Shown: positions 35,255-44,314, counted from the stretch's first letter. The stretch: 64,000 bases of DNA from CAYUFB01 sp964444125 (GCA_964444125.1 CAYUFB010000001.1:27627-91626), one strand, 5' to 3'. The notes: generated from the sequence alone by a model not told the origin. Numbers and translations are program-made.

Positions 35255-35635
35255 ATGTCAAATTATACAAATCCAATTCAGGCAAAAATTGACGAATTTA
35301 TCAAAGAAAGAGATTGGGACAAATTGGATACTATTGGAGTCTATAATATGCTTTGTAATATTGGAGAAGAAACAGGGGAGATCTGGAACGAGATTAAATG
35401 GATAAATAATGATGAGGATCTGAAAAAAGTTATTGAAAAAGAAAAAGATGAATTAGCCGATGGTATAGGGGATTTGGTCTGGTGCGTAGCAAGACTTGCA
35501 AATATTTTCGGAGTTGACATGCAAAAAGCAGTTGAAGCAAGCCATGCTGAATATGAAGAGCGATTCCCAATTGATAAGGTCAAAGATCGGTCCGGCAATC
35601 CAAGTTTAGGTGGGTATGATGGAAAGTATGAGTAA
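35255..35635 (+). CDS. MazG-like nucleotide pyrophosphohydrolase
   Basis: The 126-residue protein has the all-alpha NTP-pyrophosphatase motifs: IGEETGEIWNEIKW (EExxE) and EKDELADGIGDLVWCVARL (the second acidic helix that completes the Mg site). The family hydrolyses (d)NTPs to monophosphates and may clean altered nucleotides. It is followed by a GC-rich repeat block. Confidence 0.85.
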   Translation: MSNYTNPIQAKIDEFIKERDWDKLDTIGVYNMLCNIGEETGEIWNEIKWINNDEDLKKVIEKEKDELADGIGDLVWCVARLANIFGVDMQKAVEASHAEYEERFPIDKVKDRSGNPSLGGYDGKYE

Positions 35636-35637
35636 TG

Positions 35638-35815
35638 CTTGCCTGCCTCTGGCAGGCTTATCTTGAGCGAAGTCGAAGGGAGTAATGTTTATCCGCCTCC
35701 TTGCCTGCCTTTGGCATGGTGGCGGGAGTGATGTTTACCCTGAGAGAAGCTCAAGGGAGTAGGTTTATCCGTCTCTGGCAGGCTTGTCCTGAAGGAAGCA
35801 GAAGGGAGTGATGAG
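35638..35815 (+). repeat. GC-rich degenerate tandem repeat
   Basis: Three degenerate copies of a unit of about 60 bp follow one another. Shared parts are TGCCTCTGGCAGGCTT (a small palindrome CCTGCC-TCT-GGCAGG), CTTGAGCGAAGTCGAAGGGA and AGGGAGTAATGTTTATCCG. The base composition is much richer in GC than the surroundings. A fragment like GAGCATGTCGAAGAAGAG also occurs near 29929. Strand is arbitrary. Confidence 0.75.
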
Positions 35816-35845
35816 GATTAATTTGGAAATTTTAAATAAATATTC

Positions 35846-36463
35846 ATGTGCACTCTGATTTTAACCTCTTATGCTTGTGTCGTAATAGACTTAATAAATA
35901 AGCTTCTTCCAAATAAAGAAAAGCTAAAAGTGGCTTTTCTTCCAACAGCAGGAGATCCTTATGAAGATAAATTCTTTGTCGAGAATGATAGAAAAGCATT
36001 GGTAGATTTGGTAATGGACGTAATTGAGGTTGATATTAAATTGATCAGGCAAAAAGAATTGGAAAAAATACTTAATGATGTAGATATAATTTTTGTCGCT
36101 GGTGGTAATGTTTTTTATCTCATGCAGGAGATGAGAAATAGTGGGTTTGATAGAATTGTTAAAGATATGTTAGAAAAAGGCAAAATATATATTGGCTCTA
36201 GTGCAGGTTCTGTTATTTGTTCTCCTACTATAGAAGGATTCAAACAATTTGATGACCCATCTTTGGCACCAGGTCTAGAAAATTACAATGGACTTGATCT
36301 AGTCGATTCCATAATAATTCCTCATGCTCAAAAGGAAAAATATTTCGAACGGATAGAGAAGACTTCACTAGCTATGAATAAACTGGGATACGATGTAATA
36401 AAATTAACTGACAATCAAGCTTTCGTCGTGAAAGGAAAGAAAGGTGAAGTGATAAGTAGCTGA
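35846..36463 (+). CDS. Peptidase S51 family protein (dipeptidase E-like)
   Basis: The 205-residue protein has the S51 pattern: VAFLPTAGDPY at the start, DVDIIFVAGGNVFYLMQEMR, the nucleophile elbow YIGSSAGSVI with the catalytic Ser, and DSIIIPHAQ with a His. In the family such enzymes cleave Asp-X dipeptides or cyanophycin. The actual substrate is not known. The ATG at 35846 follows the repeat block. Confidence 0.85.
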   Translation: MCTLILTSYACVVIDLINKLLPNKEKLKVAFLPTAGDPYEDKFFVENDRKALVDLVMDVIEVDIKLIRQKELEKILNDVDIIFVAGGNVFYLMQEMRNSGFDRIVKDMLEKGKIYIGSSAGSVICSPTIEGFKQFDDPSLAPGLENYNGLDLVDSIIIPHAQKEKYFERIEKTSLAMNKLGYDVIKLTDNQAFVVKGKKGEVISS

Positions 36464-36537
36464 CAAAATTTGAAAAACTTAGACTTATAGAAGCATCCTA
36501 TTTTTTTGTCAGGATTGGTTTCACTTAGCGACTAAAA

Positions 36538-36621
36538 CGGAGAGGACAGGATTCGAACCTGCGAGGGATTGCTCCCGCAGTCTTTCCAGGACTGTGCCTT
36601 GAACCACTCGGCCACCTCTCC
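36538..36621 (-). tRNA. tRNA-Ser (anticodon GGA)
   Basis: On the minus strand, acceptor GGAGAGG (plus 36615-36621) pairs with CCTCTCC (plus 36539-36545), with discriminator G at 36538. The anticodon arm CAGTC-CTGGAAA-GACTG gives GGA. A long variable arm (GCGGGAGCAATCCCTCGC) is typical of serine tRNA. CCA is not encoded. Confidence 0.96.
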
Positions 36622-36751
36622 ACGTCGGAAAACTATCTATTGGATTATAACATTATTTGTTATTTATGAGAGCTGGTATTTTTGTTGATATTATCCTTGA
36701 TTTATCAGATACTTGTATTGTTTGAGTTGTTTTTATTATTTGAAAGATACT

Positions 36752-37027
36752 ATGAAAAAATCATTCTGGTTAGTTGCTGGTTTTCTCTTATCAATTCCAG
36801 TTGGAGGTATTATCGGGGCATTTATTGGCTTGATGACAACTACATTCATTCCAATGTGTTGTGAAGATAGCGGCTGTCATAGTTGTTTCGATTTTTATGG
36901 AAGAGTAGGATATGAAGCAACAGGTTTCTTGGGCTTTTGGATCGGATTATTTGTTTTCCCATTGTTATTGATATCGTCAATATTATATATAAAATATGTA
37001 ATTAAACGGAAATATGCTATAATATAG
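36752..37027 (+). CDS. Small two-helix membrane protein, Cys-rich loop
   Basis: The 91-residue protein starts MKKSFWLVAGFLLSIPVGG. It has hydrophobic helices at about 4-30 and 55-82. The loop between them holds a cluster of four Cys, PMCCEDSGCHSC, which could bind metal or form disulfides. I do not recognise a family. An upstream in-frame TTG at 36713 is less likely than the ATG at 36752. Confidence 0.6.
   Translation: MKKSFWLVAGFLLSIPVGGIIGAFIGLMTTTFIPMCCEDSGCHSCFDFYGRVGYEATGFLGFWIGLFVFPLLLISSILYIKYVIKRKYAII
37015..37023 (+). promoter_or_regulatory. Extended -10 promoter of the helicase gene
   Basis: TGC-TATAAT at 37015-37023 has the same 13-nt context (AATATGCTATAAT) as the rnpB promoter. 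Transcription from about 37030 would give a leader of about 146 nt. Confidence 0.55.
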
Positions 37028-37055
37028 CTACTTCGATTTTAACTAATGTAGTAAT

Positions 37056-37078
37056 CTTTCGGAGCGTGCCTCTGAAGG
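37056..37078 (+). other. Hairpin in the helicase mRNA leader
   Basis: CTTTCGGAG (37056-37064) pairs with CTCTGAAGG (37070-37078) over 9 bp including G-U pairs, with loop CGTGC. No T run follows, so it is not a terminator. A structured leader before a DEAD-box gene suggests autoregulation, which is an inference. Confidence 0.5.
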
Positions 37079-37175
37079 AGTTTAATCAAAAATAATCCAT
37101 TGATAATTTCTTTCGATAAATAGGCTTAAGCCAGCAAATTTTGTTGGTGTATATTTTTTTTAAAAGAAATTTAAA

Positions 37176-38430
37176 ATGGAACAATTTAAGAGATTTTCAT
37201 CAAATAGACGAAGTGGTAATTATGGCCATTCTAGAAATTCTTATCATACCGGCAATAGCCGAGGTAGAAGAAGAGGTGGAAACGGTAGTAGATACAATAA
37301 AGGACAGAGTATAGATATAAACAAATTTATCAAAAAAGTAGAAGCAATCGCTCCTAATGATGAATATCAAAGTACTTTCAAATTTGCCGATCTTGCAGTC
37401 AATCAAATACTAAAAAATAATATTGAACACAAGGGCTTTAGTGTACCAACACCTGTCCAAGATCAATCCATCCCTCACATTATGAAAGGGGAAGATTTAT
37501 TGGGTATAGCAAATACCGGAACAGGCAAAACAGGGGCATTTTTGATACCGTTATTTCAGAAGATTATTAATAAAAGAAATGAAAAGGTTCTAATCATAGT
37601 CCCAACTAGGGAACTTGCAGAACAAATTAATGATGAATTTCCCATCCTTTCTAGAAATTTAAGAATCTTTTCAGTAGCTTGTATCGGAGGTAATTATATC
37701 GGCAAACAGTTATATCAACTAAAAAAAGGCTACAATTTTGTCATAGGTACGCCTGGCAGATTGATTGATTTAAATAAAAGAGGAGAATTAAATATGGCTG
37801 GATTTTCTACTATCGTATTAGACGAAGTTGATAGAATGCTTGAGATGGGTTTTGTTGAAGACATTAAGTTTTTGATTGGACAGCTACCTCAAGAAAGACA
37901 GTCATTATTTTTCTCGGCAACTCTAAATTCGAAGGTTGAAAATGTCATAAATCTATTGCTAAAAAAAAGAATACATAAAAGTATCAGTCAGAACTGGGGA
38001 TACAGCACAAAATGTCAACCAAGATGTCATAAGATATAAGTCTAGTTCTGATAAATTAGATAAATTGATACAAGTATTAGGTAGAGAAGATATAAAGAAG
38101 GCGTTAATCTTTGCTAATACAAAGAGATTTGTAGACAAGCTCGAAGAAATATTAACAGATAGAGGATACAATGTAGAATCAATACATGGAGATAAAAGAC
38201 AGAGCCAAAGAAGAAGGTCTATCACAAATTTCAAATCAGGACTATCAAAGATATTAATAGCAACAGATGTTGCAGCAAGAGGACTAGATATCAGTGGAGT
38301 TTCCCATGTCTTAAACTATGATATTCCAGATAATTATGAGGACTATATTCATAGAATCGGTAGAACAGGTAGAGCCAATAACATGGGTTCAGCCCTGACT
38401 TTTGTAGAAAATAGTAATTTCAACGCCTAA
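37176..38430 (+). pseudogene. DEAD-box RNA helicase with a frameshift in an A8 run
   Basis: Part one (37176-38039) has an Arg/Gly-rich N-terminus, ANTGTGKTGAFLIPL (Walker A), PTRELAEQI, GTPGRLIDL, VLDEVDRM and FFSATL. Part two, in the +1 frame (open from 37963 to 38430), has VSVRTGDTAQNVNQDVIRYK, ALIFANTKRFVDKL, ATDVAARGLDI and HRIGRTGRAN. The frames join at AAAAAAAA (37961-37968). With seven A the sequence would read KKEYIKVSVRTGD without a break. The gene could be broken, subject to polymerase slippage, or an assembly error. All helicase motifs are intact across the two parts. DEVD replaces DEAD. Confidence 0.85.
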
Positions 38431-38450
38431 AAGTTCATCAAAAGATATAA

Positions 38451-38477
38451 AAAGAGCCTTCATTCGAAGGCTCTTTT
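38451..38477 (+). terminator. Terminator after the helicase gene
   Basis: AAAGAGCCTTC (38451-38461) pairs with GAAGGCTCTTT (38466-38476) with loop ATTC, followed by TCTTTG. It is nearly symmetric, so it may also end the convergent FecR-type gene on the minus strand. Confidence 0.85.
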
Positions 38478-38494
38478 CTTTGTGATTTTTAAAT

Positions 38495-40258
38495 TTACAA
38501 ACTAACTTGAATTTGGTTGGAGTAAACACCACATTTACCTCCCAAATATTCGCATACTCTCACAAAATATGTACCACTTCCGTCAAATGCTTCAAGTGGA
38601 TTAGATGAAGTTTGAGAAGGATTTGAAAAATATTGGTATTTGTCCCCAGATCTTGTTGGATAAGTAGGACCTGATGTTTTGGACCAAACTACTTTATATC
38701 CATTAGCTGAGTATCCAGCAACACTCCAGTTCACCACATTGCCAGAAGCTGATAAACTAATTGATGATACGCTTCCAGTTTGTGTTGTGGTTTTGACAGG
38801 GGCTGTGACTGTGATGTTATTACTATAAACTCCGCAAGTACCATTACTTAAGTATTGGCATACTCTGAAGTGATAAGTCACTCCATCTGTGATATTCCAT
38901 GTATAACTTCTTGTAGATCCGTTAGACAGGTATGAATAGTTATTACCAGGATAGACAGGATTTGGACTTGTACTTTTGACTATCTTAAATCCTTTAGAAG
39001 TATCAATTCCAGATACATTCCAAGTCAGACTTACTCCACCATCAACTTTCACACCACTTAAAGTAATTCTTGCTGTAGGCGTTGGGGCTGGTGTTGGTTT
39101 AGCATTTCTATTAATAGTAATATTTCTGACTGTTGCATTTCCTGCTTGATCAGTTGAAACTACTTTGATCCCATTTGCTCCAAGATTTAGAGCTAAAGTA
39201 TGACTAAATGAACCTTCAGTATTTGCGACATTTTCACCATTTACAGTAACTACTGCACCAATTTCTGTTGTTCCTGATACTATTACAGAATCATTTTCTG
39301 TAGATGAATTATCCGCTGGTTGGGCAACTTCGAGTACTGGAGGAACTAAATCAAATAGTACACCCATCTGTCCCTTAAATTCTGCAATTTTCTCATCTTG
39401 ATCTTTATTCCAAAGAACAAATTCATCCTGACTAATCTGTTCAAGATCTATCGGCAATACTTGATTTGCTAAATCTGGATTGTTTTGATTTACAATATAA
39501 TACTTGTTGCCTTGTTCAACTAATATTTCATCAGTTTGGTCAATACCAATAATATTTACTTTGCTATGATAGACTTCTACACCAATTACTTCGGGTGTAT
39601 TAACCGTTTTGTAGGCGGTTCCAAGGGACTTGAAGGTGATATCGTTCGTTAAGATATCAAACCCTCTCTCGGCTTTGACAACTCTTGCAAAAAGCTCCCC
39701 AGATTCATTTGAAACTTGTATGTGGTTTGGGTCAAGTTTGGCAAGTTTCAATTCAGAATTACTGTTAAGTCTTAAAGAGCTTCCATCATCAAGATTGACG
39801 ATCGCTTTGCCTTCTCCGATTACTCTGACGAAGCTGCCTTCTTTAAGTACGATATTATCTTGTGCTTGTATCCAGCCTCCATCTAAAGAAGCTTTATATT
39901 CTACCTTGCCTTCTGTGTAGGCGATTTCTCCGGCAAGATTAGAGTTATTGGCTCTTTCTTCTTTTGGATTAACAATTAAGTACAAGACGGGAACAGAAAG
40001 GATTAGGATTAATCCTGCGATTAGCCCAAATTTGAAGATGGGCTTGGCAAACATTGACTTCTTTGTCATTTGCTTATTTTGATAATTTAAATAGCTTGAA
40101 GATACCTCCTGTTTGATCCTTGTCTTTGCATTCTGCAATTCATTTGGATCTAGTTGTATCCTCCCTTTTGCAAAGAAAGAATCCGCGTATTCTTTTTTGA
40201 CTTTGCCAGTTTTTTGCATGCTATTTAATATATCTAAAATAATGTTAAAAAATTTCAT
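38495..40258 (-). CDS. FecR-like membrane protein with Ig-like and C-terminal repeat domains
   Basis: The 587-residue protein has a cytoplasmic N-terminus, a transmembrane helix (about 73-95) and a FecR-type domain (about 120-260: VKEGSF-like strand, NLDDGSSLRLNSNSELKLAK, GTAYKTVN). An Ig-like module follows (VSGTTEIGAVVTVNGENV). Two C-terminal Fn3-like repeats each end in a CGVYSN motif. FecR-like proteins often act as anti-sigma factors. The chosen ATG (40258) overlaps the upstream sigma gene by 14 bp, which supports translational coupling. An earlier in-frame start at 40315 would overlap more. Confidence 0.78.
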   Translation of the reverse strand: MKFFNIILDILNSMQKTGKVKKEYADSFFAKGRIQLDPNELQNAKTRIKQEVSSSYLNYQNKQMTKKSMFAKPIFKFGLIAGLILILSVPVLYLIVNPKEERANNSNLAGEIAYTEGKVEYKASLDGGWIQAQDNIVLKEGSFVRVIGEGKAIVNLDDGSSLRLNSNSELKLAKLDPNHIQVSNESGELFARVVKAERGFDILTNDITFKSLGTAYKTVNTPEVIGVEVYHSKVNIIGIDQTDEILVEQGNKYYIVNQNNPDLANQVLPIDLEQISQDEFVLWNKDQDEKIAEFKGQMGVLFDLVPPVLEVAQPADNSSTENDSVIVSGTTEIGAVVTVNGENVANTEGSFSHTLALNLGANGIKVVSTDQAGNATVRNITINRNAKPTPAPTPTARITLSGVKVDGGVSLTWNVSGIDTSKGFKIVKSTSPNPVYPGNNYSYLSNGSTRSYTWNITDGVTYHFRVCQYLSNGTCGVYSNNITVTAPVKTTTQTGSVSSISLSASGNVVNWSVAGYSANGYKVVWSKTSGPTYPTRSGDKYQYFSNPSQTSSNPLEAFDGSGTYFVRVCEYLGGKCGVYSNQIQVSL

Positions 40259-40808
40259 TATCTTTATAAATTTTCTTGTATTTTTTCTCAAAACTTTTCG
40301 TCGCTCTGAAAACAAGTACTGCTACTTTGGATGGTTTGATGTCAAGAATTGTGGCAATTTCTTGATTATCATATTCAAGCAAGTATTTCATTGTAAGGAT
40401 CTCTTGATAGTTTTTCTTGATTTTCAAAAGGACAAATGCAATTTTGTTGTGCATTTCGGCTTTTATTGTCTCGTCCTCTGGCAAACCTTCTTCACTTTTT
40501 ATATTAGCTATTGATTCTTCAAATGAGACAATCCTGTTTTGTTGTTTGTAGTAATCAACAATTTTATTGTTAGTAACTCTATAGAGCCATGATCCAAATC
40601 TGGCATTTTTTTTGTAACTAAACTTGTGTAATCCTTCAATTGCCGCTACAAATACTTGTGCGACGATATCTTCTGCAACTTCCTTTTGATGGGTTCTATT
40701 GATGCAAAAACTGTATATCTTAGGAAAATAGTACTCGTAAAGTTGATCAAATGAGTGGATATCGTCTTTGGCTAGTTCTACAAGTTTTTTCTCAGCTTCA
40801 ATTTCCAT
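40245..40808 (-). CDS. ECF-type RNA polymerase sigma factor
   Basis: The 187-residue protein has region 2 (FDQLYEYYFPKIYSFCINRT, then AEDIVAQVFVAAIEGL) and region 4 (YQEILTMKYLLEYDNQEIAT, then PSKVAVLVFRATKSFEKKYK) without sigma regions 1 or 3. It is the third gene of the rnhA-LCP-sigma-FecR operon and overlaps the FecR-like gene. A sigma/anti-sigma pair is likely. Confidence 0.88.
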   Translation of the reverse strand: MEIEAEKKLVELAKDDIHSFDQLYEYYFPKIYSFCINRTHQKEVAEDIVAQVFVAAIEGLHKFSYKKNARFGSWLYRVTNNKIVDYYKQQNRIVSFEESIANIKSEEGLPEDETIKAEMHNKIAFVLLKIKKNYQEILTMKYLLEYDNQEIATILDIKPSKVAVLVFRATKSFEKKYKKIYKDNEIF

Positions 40809-40811
40809 ATG

Positions 40812-42392
40812 TTATTCTGTGACTACTTCTGGGGTAATAATTATCTTTATATCCTCTTTGTAATTTGATTGAGTCATGCCATAGTTAGCAGGATCTTCGA
40901 TAATTTTTGTGGCACCAAAATATTCTGCTAGATATTTTGTAGTACCGCTTTTGGCGCCCCCTGTCATATCTACAATAATTACTCCTTGTGATTCAGTCGC
41001 TTTTTTCTCTGTGATCATTACAAGATTATTCGTTGTCACCGGCAGTTTGTTTGATTGAATATCATTACGGAACAGGATTGCCTTGTCAGTATTGTTATAC
41101 GATCTACCAATTTGATTGATTACAAGAATTTTCGCATTCTCATCATATAGTTTTGGATATTCCCAGATCAAATCTAAATAATTTTGTGCTGTCTTAAATG
41201 TGTTATCTTTAAATTTGATCATATACCCACCGGTTTCTTCTGTAGGAGGATGGAATATGATTTGATTAAGTCCTCCAAAATTTGGATCGAAAATTATGTT
41301 TATTGGATTGGTATCGGCACTTGATGCAAGAGACAATCCTGCAAATATTTCTTCCAGGCCGATATTTGCCTCAACATTTTTGTTTATACTTTGTAGTATA
41401 TTCCAATACTTCTTGGCTTTATCAAGTGTTGAGCCATCTTCGTTAAGAGCTTTTTCCTTAAGCGCATCAAGCACTTGCTGTTGTCTTTCTCCACGACTGA
41501 AATCACTTGCATAATTCATATCTCCTTTGACTACTTGTCTAAATCTAGCCCATACAAGAGCATGTTCTCCGTCCATTTCCTGAATGCCTGGCTCAAAATC
41601 ATAATACAACCATTCTGTATTTGGTTTGCCATTTTTGCCTGGATAGTCATTTGGATATCGAACCCTAAGGGAAGTTGGGACATCGATTGTGATCCCTCCT
41701 ACAGCATTTACCCCATCCTCAACTCCTTTTAGTTTCACGATCACTCTGTATTGAATCTTTTTGCCAATTATCCTTTCAACATTTTCTTCAAGCAAATCAA
41801 AACCATCTTCTACATCATTCCGGGCTTCTCCAGTTGCATATATTGCATTGATTTTGGCATAAAATGGGCCTTTTGAATTGACATAATAGGGTACATACAA
41901 ATCACGTGGGAGAGATATCAGTGTGGTTTTTTTCGTTTCGTGATCAAATAATGCCACCATTATTGAATCTGTATTCATCAATCCATCGTGTGCAGAACCT
42001 TCGGCTCTACTATCAAGACCTACAATTAGAACACCTGTTACATTATTATCTTGCTCAAGTTTTGGGCTAAGTGCCTCTCCCCAACACTTTGGGTTTAAAA
42101 TATTGTCACAAACCTGAACTTTCTCGCCTGAAGAATTATTCTCTACTTTGGATTTATTAAATTCTTGAAGTCTTTCCCATCTTCCATATACTTTATATCC
42201 TCCAAAGCATGCCGTAACAAGTATTAATAATATTATAAATCTCTTCAATATCTTAGTTCTATTGGATTTTTTCTTTTCTTTGGTATTGATTTCGTTTAGT
42301 TCTTCGATCCTGTTTTTGGAACTTGAGGTCTTTGTAGATTTTCTTGCAGGCTTTTTTTTATTGGATTTGATTTCAACTCTGAGGTTTTTCAT
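40812..42392 (-). CDS. LytR-CpsA-Psr (LCP) family cell-wall ligase
   Basis: The 526-residue protein has a basic N-terminus, one transmembrane helix (about 48-66) and the LCP domain (about 118-330: GVLIVGLDSRAEGSAHDGLM, TDSIMVALFD, TTLISLPRDLYVPY, YAKINAIYATG, ALVWARFRQVVKGD, FSRGERQQQVLDAL). The Arg and Asp residues that bind polyprenyl phosphate are kept. A C-terminal LytR_C-like domain follows. LCP enzymes attach secondary polymers to the wall. It overlaps rnhA by 4 bp and is 3 bp from the sigma gene. Confidence 0.9.
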   Translation of the reverse strand: MKNLRVEIKSNKKKPARKSTKTSSSKNRIEELNEINTKEKKKSNRTKILKRFIILLILVTACFGGYKVYGRWERLQEFNKSKVENNSSGEKVQVCDNILNPKCWGEALSPKLEQDNNVTGVLIVGLDSRAEGSAHDGLMNTDSIMVALFDHETKKTTLISLPRDLYVPYYVNSKGPFYAKINAIYATGEARNDVEDGFDLLEENVERIIGKKIQYRVIVKLKGVEDGVNAVGGITIDVPTSLRVRYPNDYPGKNGKPNTEWLYYDFEPGIQEMDGEHALVWARFRQVVKGDMNYASDFSRGERQQQVLDALKEKALNEDGSTLDKAKKYWNILQSINKNVEANIGLEEIFAGLSLASSADTNPINIIFDPNFGGLNQIIFHPPTEETGGYMIKFKDNTFKTAQNYLDLIWEYPKLYDENAKILVINQIGRSYNNTDKAILFRNDIQSNKLPVTTNNLVMITEKKATESQGVIIVDMTGGAKSGTTKYLAEYFGATKIIEDPANYGMTQSNYKEDIKIIITPEVVTE

Positions 42393-42790
42393 GAAATTTT
42401 GGCATCTAATGAAATATTTACTAATTTGTCAGCGAATTTGTTTTTGGCCCTCTCTATGTGTACAAATTTAGTTTTTGAAGTGACTAATTTTTTTATATCA
42501 CTAAAAAGTGGCTTTAATCCTTCATTTTTGATTTTATACTCTCCATTTAGTTGTTTAACGACGAGTTCACTATCTAAGTGGCAAATTAATTCTTCATTCG
42601 GGTGATTTTTGTGAACATATTTCAATCCCTCAAAGAGTGCCATGTACTCTGCAATATTATTTGTGGCTTCTCCGATGTATTTGCTCTCGAACCACAATAA
42701 ATTGTTATTGTTATCGAATAGTATAAATCCAATACCAGAAGGTCCTGGATTGCCTCTTGCTCCACCATCTGAAAAAAGTTTCAAACTCAT
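42389..42790 (-). CDS. rnhA: Ribonuclease HI
   Basis: The 133-residue protein keeps the four acidic catalytic residues: D8 (LFSDGGARGNPGP), E48 (NNIAEYMALFEGL), D73 (CHLDSELVVKQL) and D121 (NKFADKLVN). It cuts RNA in RNA-DNA hybrids. It is shorter than the E. coli enzyme and lacks the basic protrusion. It is the first gene of the LCP-sigma-FecR operon. Confidence 0.92.
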   Translation of the reverse strand: MSLKLFSDGGARGNPGPSGIGFILFDNNNNLLWFESKYIGEATNNIAEYMALFEGLKYVHKNHPNEELICHLDSELVVKQLNGEYKIKNEGLKPLFSDIKKLVTSKTKFVHIERAKNKFADKLVNISLDAKIS

Positions 42791-42907
42791 AATGATTTAA
42801 TCAAAAATAACTTTTCATTATATGTTTCAACTTTGTCTTTGGCAAATATTAGAAGAAATTTAGGAAATGTTATATACTAGGCAAATTAAAATATTATAAA
42901 TATTTCC

Positions 42908-43384
42908 ATGGCAGATAAGACAAAAGTAGATGAAAAAGAAATTGAAGAAAAAATAGAGGTCGTTGAAGAAGATTTACCTCATGAAGAAAGTGAAACTGAA
43001 GAAACTATTGAAGAGACAAAAGTTGACTCATCGAATTTCGTTGATGATGTGGATACTGGAGATAAGCTTGGGGAGTACTTCCAAATTAAAGATCAATTAA
43101 GAACATTACGTGGAGATCTTAGGGATTTGAAAGAGGAGCACAAAGATTATGCAGAGTTGGATGAACTTACTAAACAGATCAAAGTATTGAGAGAAAATAT
43201 AAAAAATGATGAAAATATTAGAATCGTGCAGGAAAAAATTGCTGATTTGAAAGAAAGACAAGAGTTGCTTAAGGAGATTATCAAAGTAGAGATGAAGGAG
43301 ACTGATCAAACTGAGGTTAAGATGAATGGTAGGAAGTTGAAGTTGATAGATATTTTGAAGGAAATGAAAGACGAAGGAAATTAA
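42908..43384 (+). CDS. Acidic coiled-coil protein of unknown function
   Basis: The 158-residue product has a very acidic first third (about 1-50, Glu-rich, low complexity) and then a predicted coiled coil (about 55-135) with heptads such as LRTLRGDLRDLKEEHKDY. No membrane helix or catalytic motif is seen and I do not recognise a family. A TATAAA box at 42895 lies 7 nt before the ATG. Confidence 0.65.
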   Translation: MADKTKVDEKEIEEKIEVVEEDLPHEESETEETIEETKVDSSNFVDDVDTGDKLGEYFQIKDQLRTLRGDLRDLKEEHKDYAELDELTKQIKVLRENIKNDENIRIVQEKIADLKERQELLKEIIKVEMKETDQTEVKMNGRKLKLIDILKEMKDEGN

Positions 43385-43423
43385 GATAAGCCCTAGAATT
43401 GATTATATTTATTTAACATGTAG

Positions 43424-43573
43424 ATGAAGAAATATTTCGTGATTTCGTTACTGATTCTTCTTATAACTTATAGTGTGGTGACTTTGTTCATGCTGGTTAT
43501 AACTCAGTTGGAAAAGAATAATACTAATTTAGTAGACTATCAAAACTTAGTAAGTGATGATACTAGTCAATAA
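43424..43573 (+). CDS. Small single-helix membrane protein
   Basis: A 49-codon frame starts ATG at 43424 and ends TAA at 43571-43573. It begins MKKYFVISLLILLITYSVVT, giving one membrane helix with positive residues at the N-terminus, then a polar tail. It follows the acidic coiled-coil gene by 39 bp. The reading is plausible but not supported by a known family. Confidence 0.45.
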   Translation: MKKYFVISLLILLITYSVVTLFMLVITQLEKNNTNLVDYQNLVSDDTSQ

Positions 43574-43649
43574 TTTGATTAACTCCAATTTGCTTGTATC
43601 TTTATAAGAATTCCTCTGTTGACTTTCGTGGTATTTCCCAACAATTAAC

Positions 43650-44264
43650 TTACAGATTAAATTGTTTAGTTTTGATTATATGTGTGTTTCCTTTAATATT
43701 ATTTGAGAGCAATAATACTTCTGAATTGCCAAAATGGAAGGATCTCAGTACTTCTTGCCAATCAATATTGTAGTAAGCTGCGTAAATCATTTTGCCAATA
43801 TCTCCGTGTGTTACTAATAGAATATTGCCAGAGCTATGTCTATTTTGCATGTCATCTAAGATCGATTGCCCGCGCATAACTAATTCCGGGAATGTCTCGG
43901 CACCATCTGTTTCAAGGAAGTATGTAATTGTGTCAGTTTTAAAGATCTTGGGGCTACAAATTTTCTCAATATCAGAAATCTTCTGTCCCGTCATGGAACC
44001 AAAATTGCGTTCAATAAGGCTTGGGTATATTTTTGGAGCGGGGCTATTCAGCTTATTGGTAATAATTTCAGCAGTTTTATATGCACGCTTGAGTGGTGAA
44101 GTATATACAATATCAAAGTGTATGCCCAATTTGGATATTTCTTTCGCAGCATTTTCTGCTTGCAAGATTCCCATTTTGGTTAATAAGGTATCTCTATGAC
44201 CGTTTAAGATCCCATCGATATTATCTTCATCTTGTCCGTGTCTACATAAGTAGATGTTTAGCAT
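43650..44264 (-). CDS. Histidine phosphatase family protein (phosphoglycerate mutase-like)
   Basis: The 204-residue protein has the RHG motif LCRHGQDEDN (R8-H9-G10), a second Arg in YTSPLKRAYKTAEII, Glu in LIERNFGSMTG, and the second His in LLVTHGDIGKM. The family includes phosphoglycerate mutases and various phosphatases, and the substrate cannot be told. It stands alone on the minus strand. Confidence 0.88.
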   Translation of the reverse strand: MLNIYLCRHGQDEDNIDGILNGHRDTLLTKMGILQAENAAKEISKLGIHFDIVYTSPLKRAYKTAEIITNKLNSPAPKIYPSLIERNFGSMTGQKISDIEKICSPKIFKTDTITYFLETDGAETFPELVMRGQSILDDMQNRHSSGNILLVTHGDIGKMIYAAYYNIDWQEVLRSFHFGNSEVLLLSNNIKGNTHIIKTKQFNL

Positions 44265-44314
44265 AGATTTAGTATTTAAGTTCTTTTGATGATAATTCAG
44301 TTGGGTGGAGTTGT

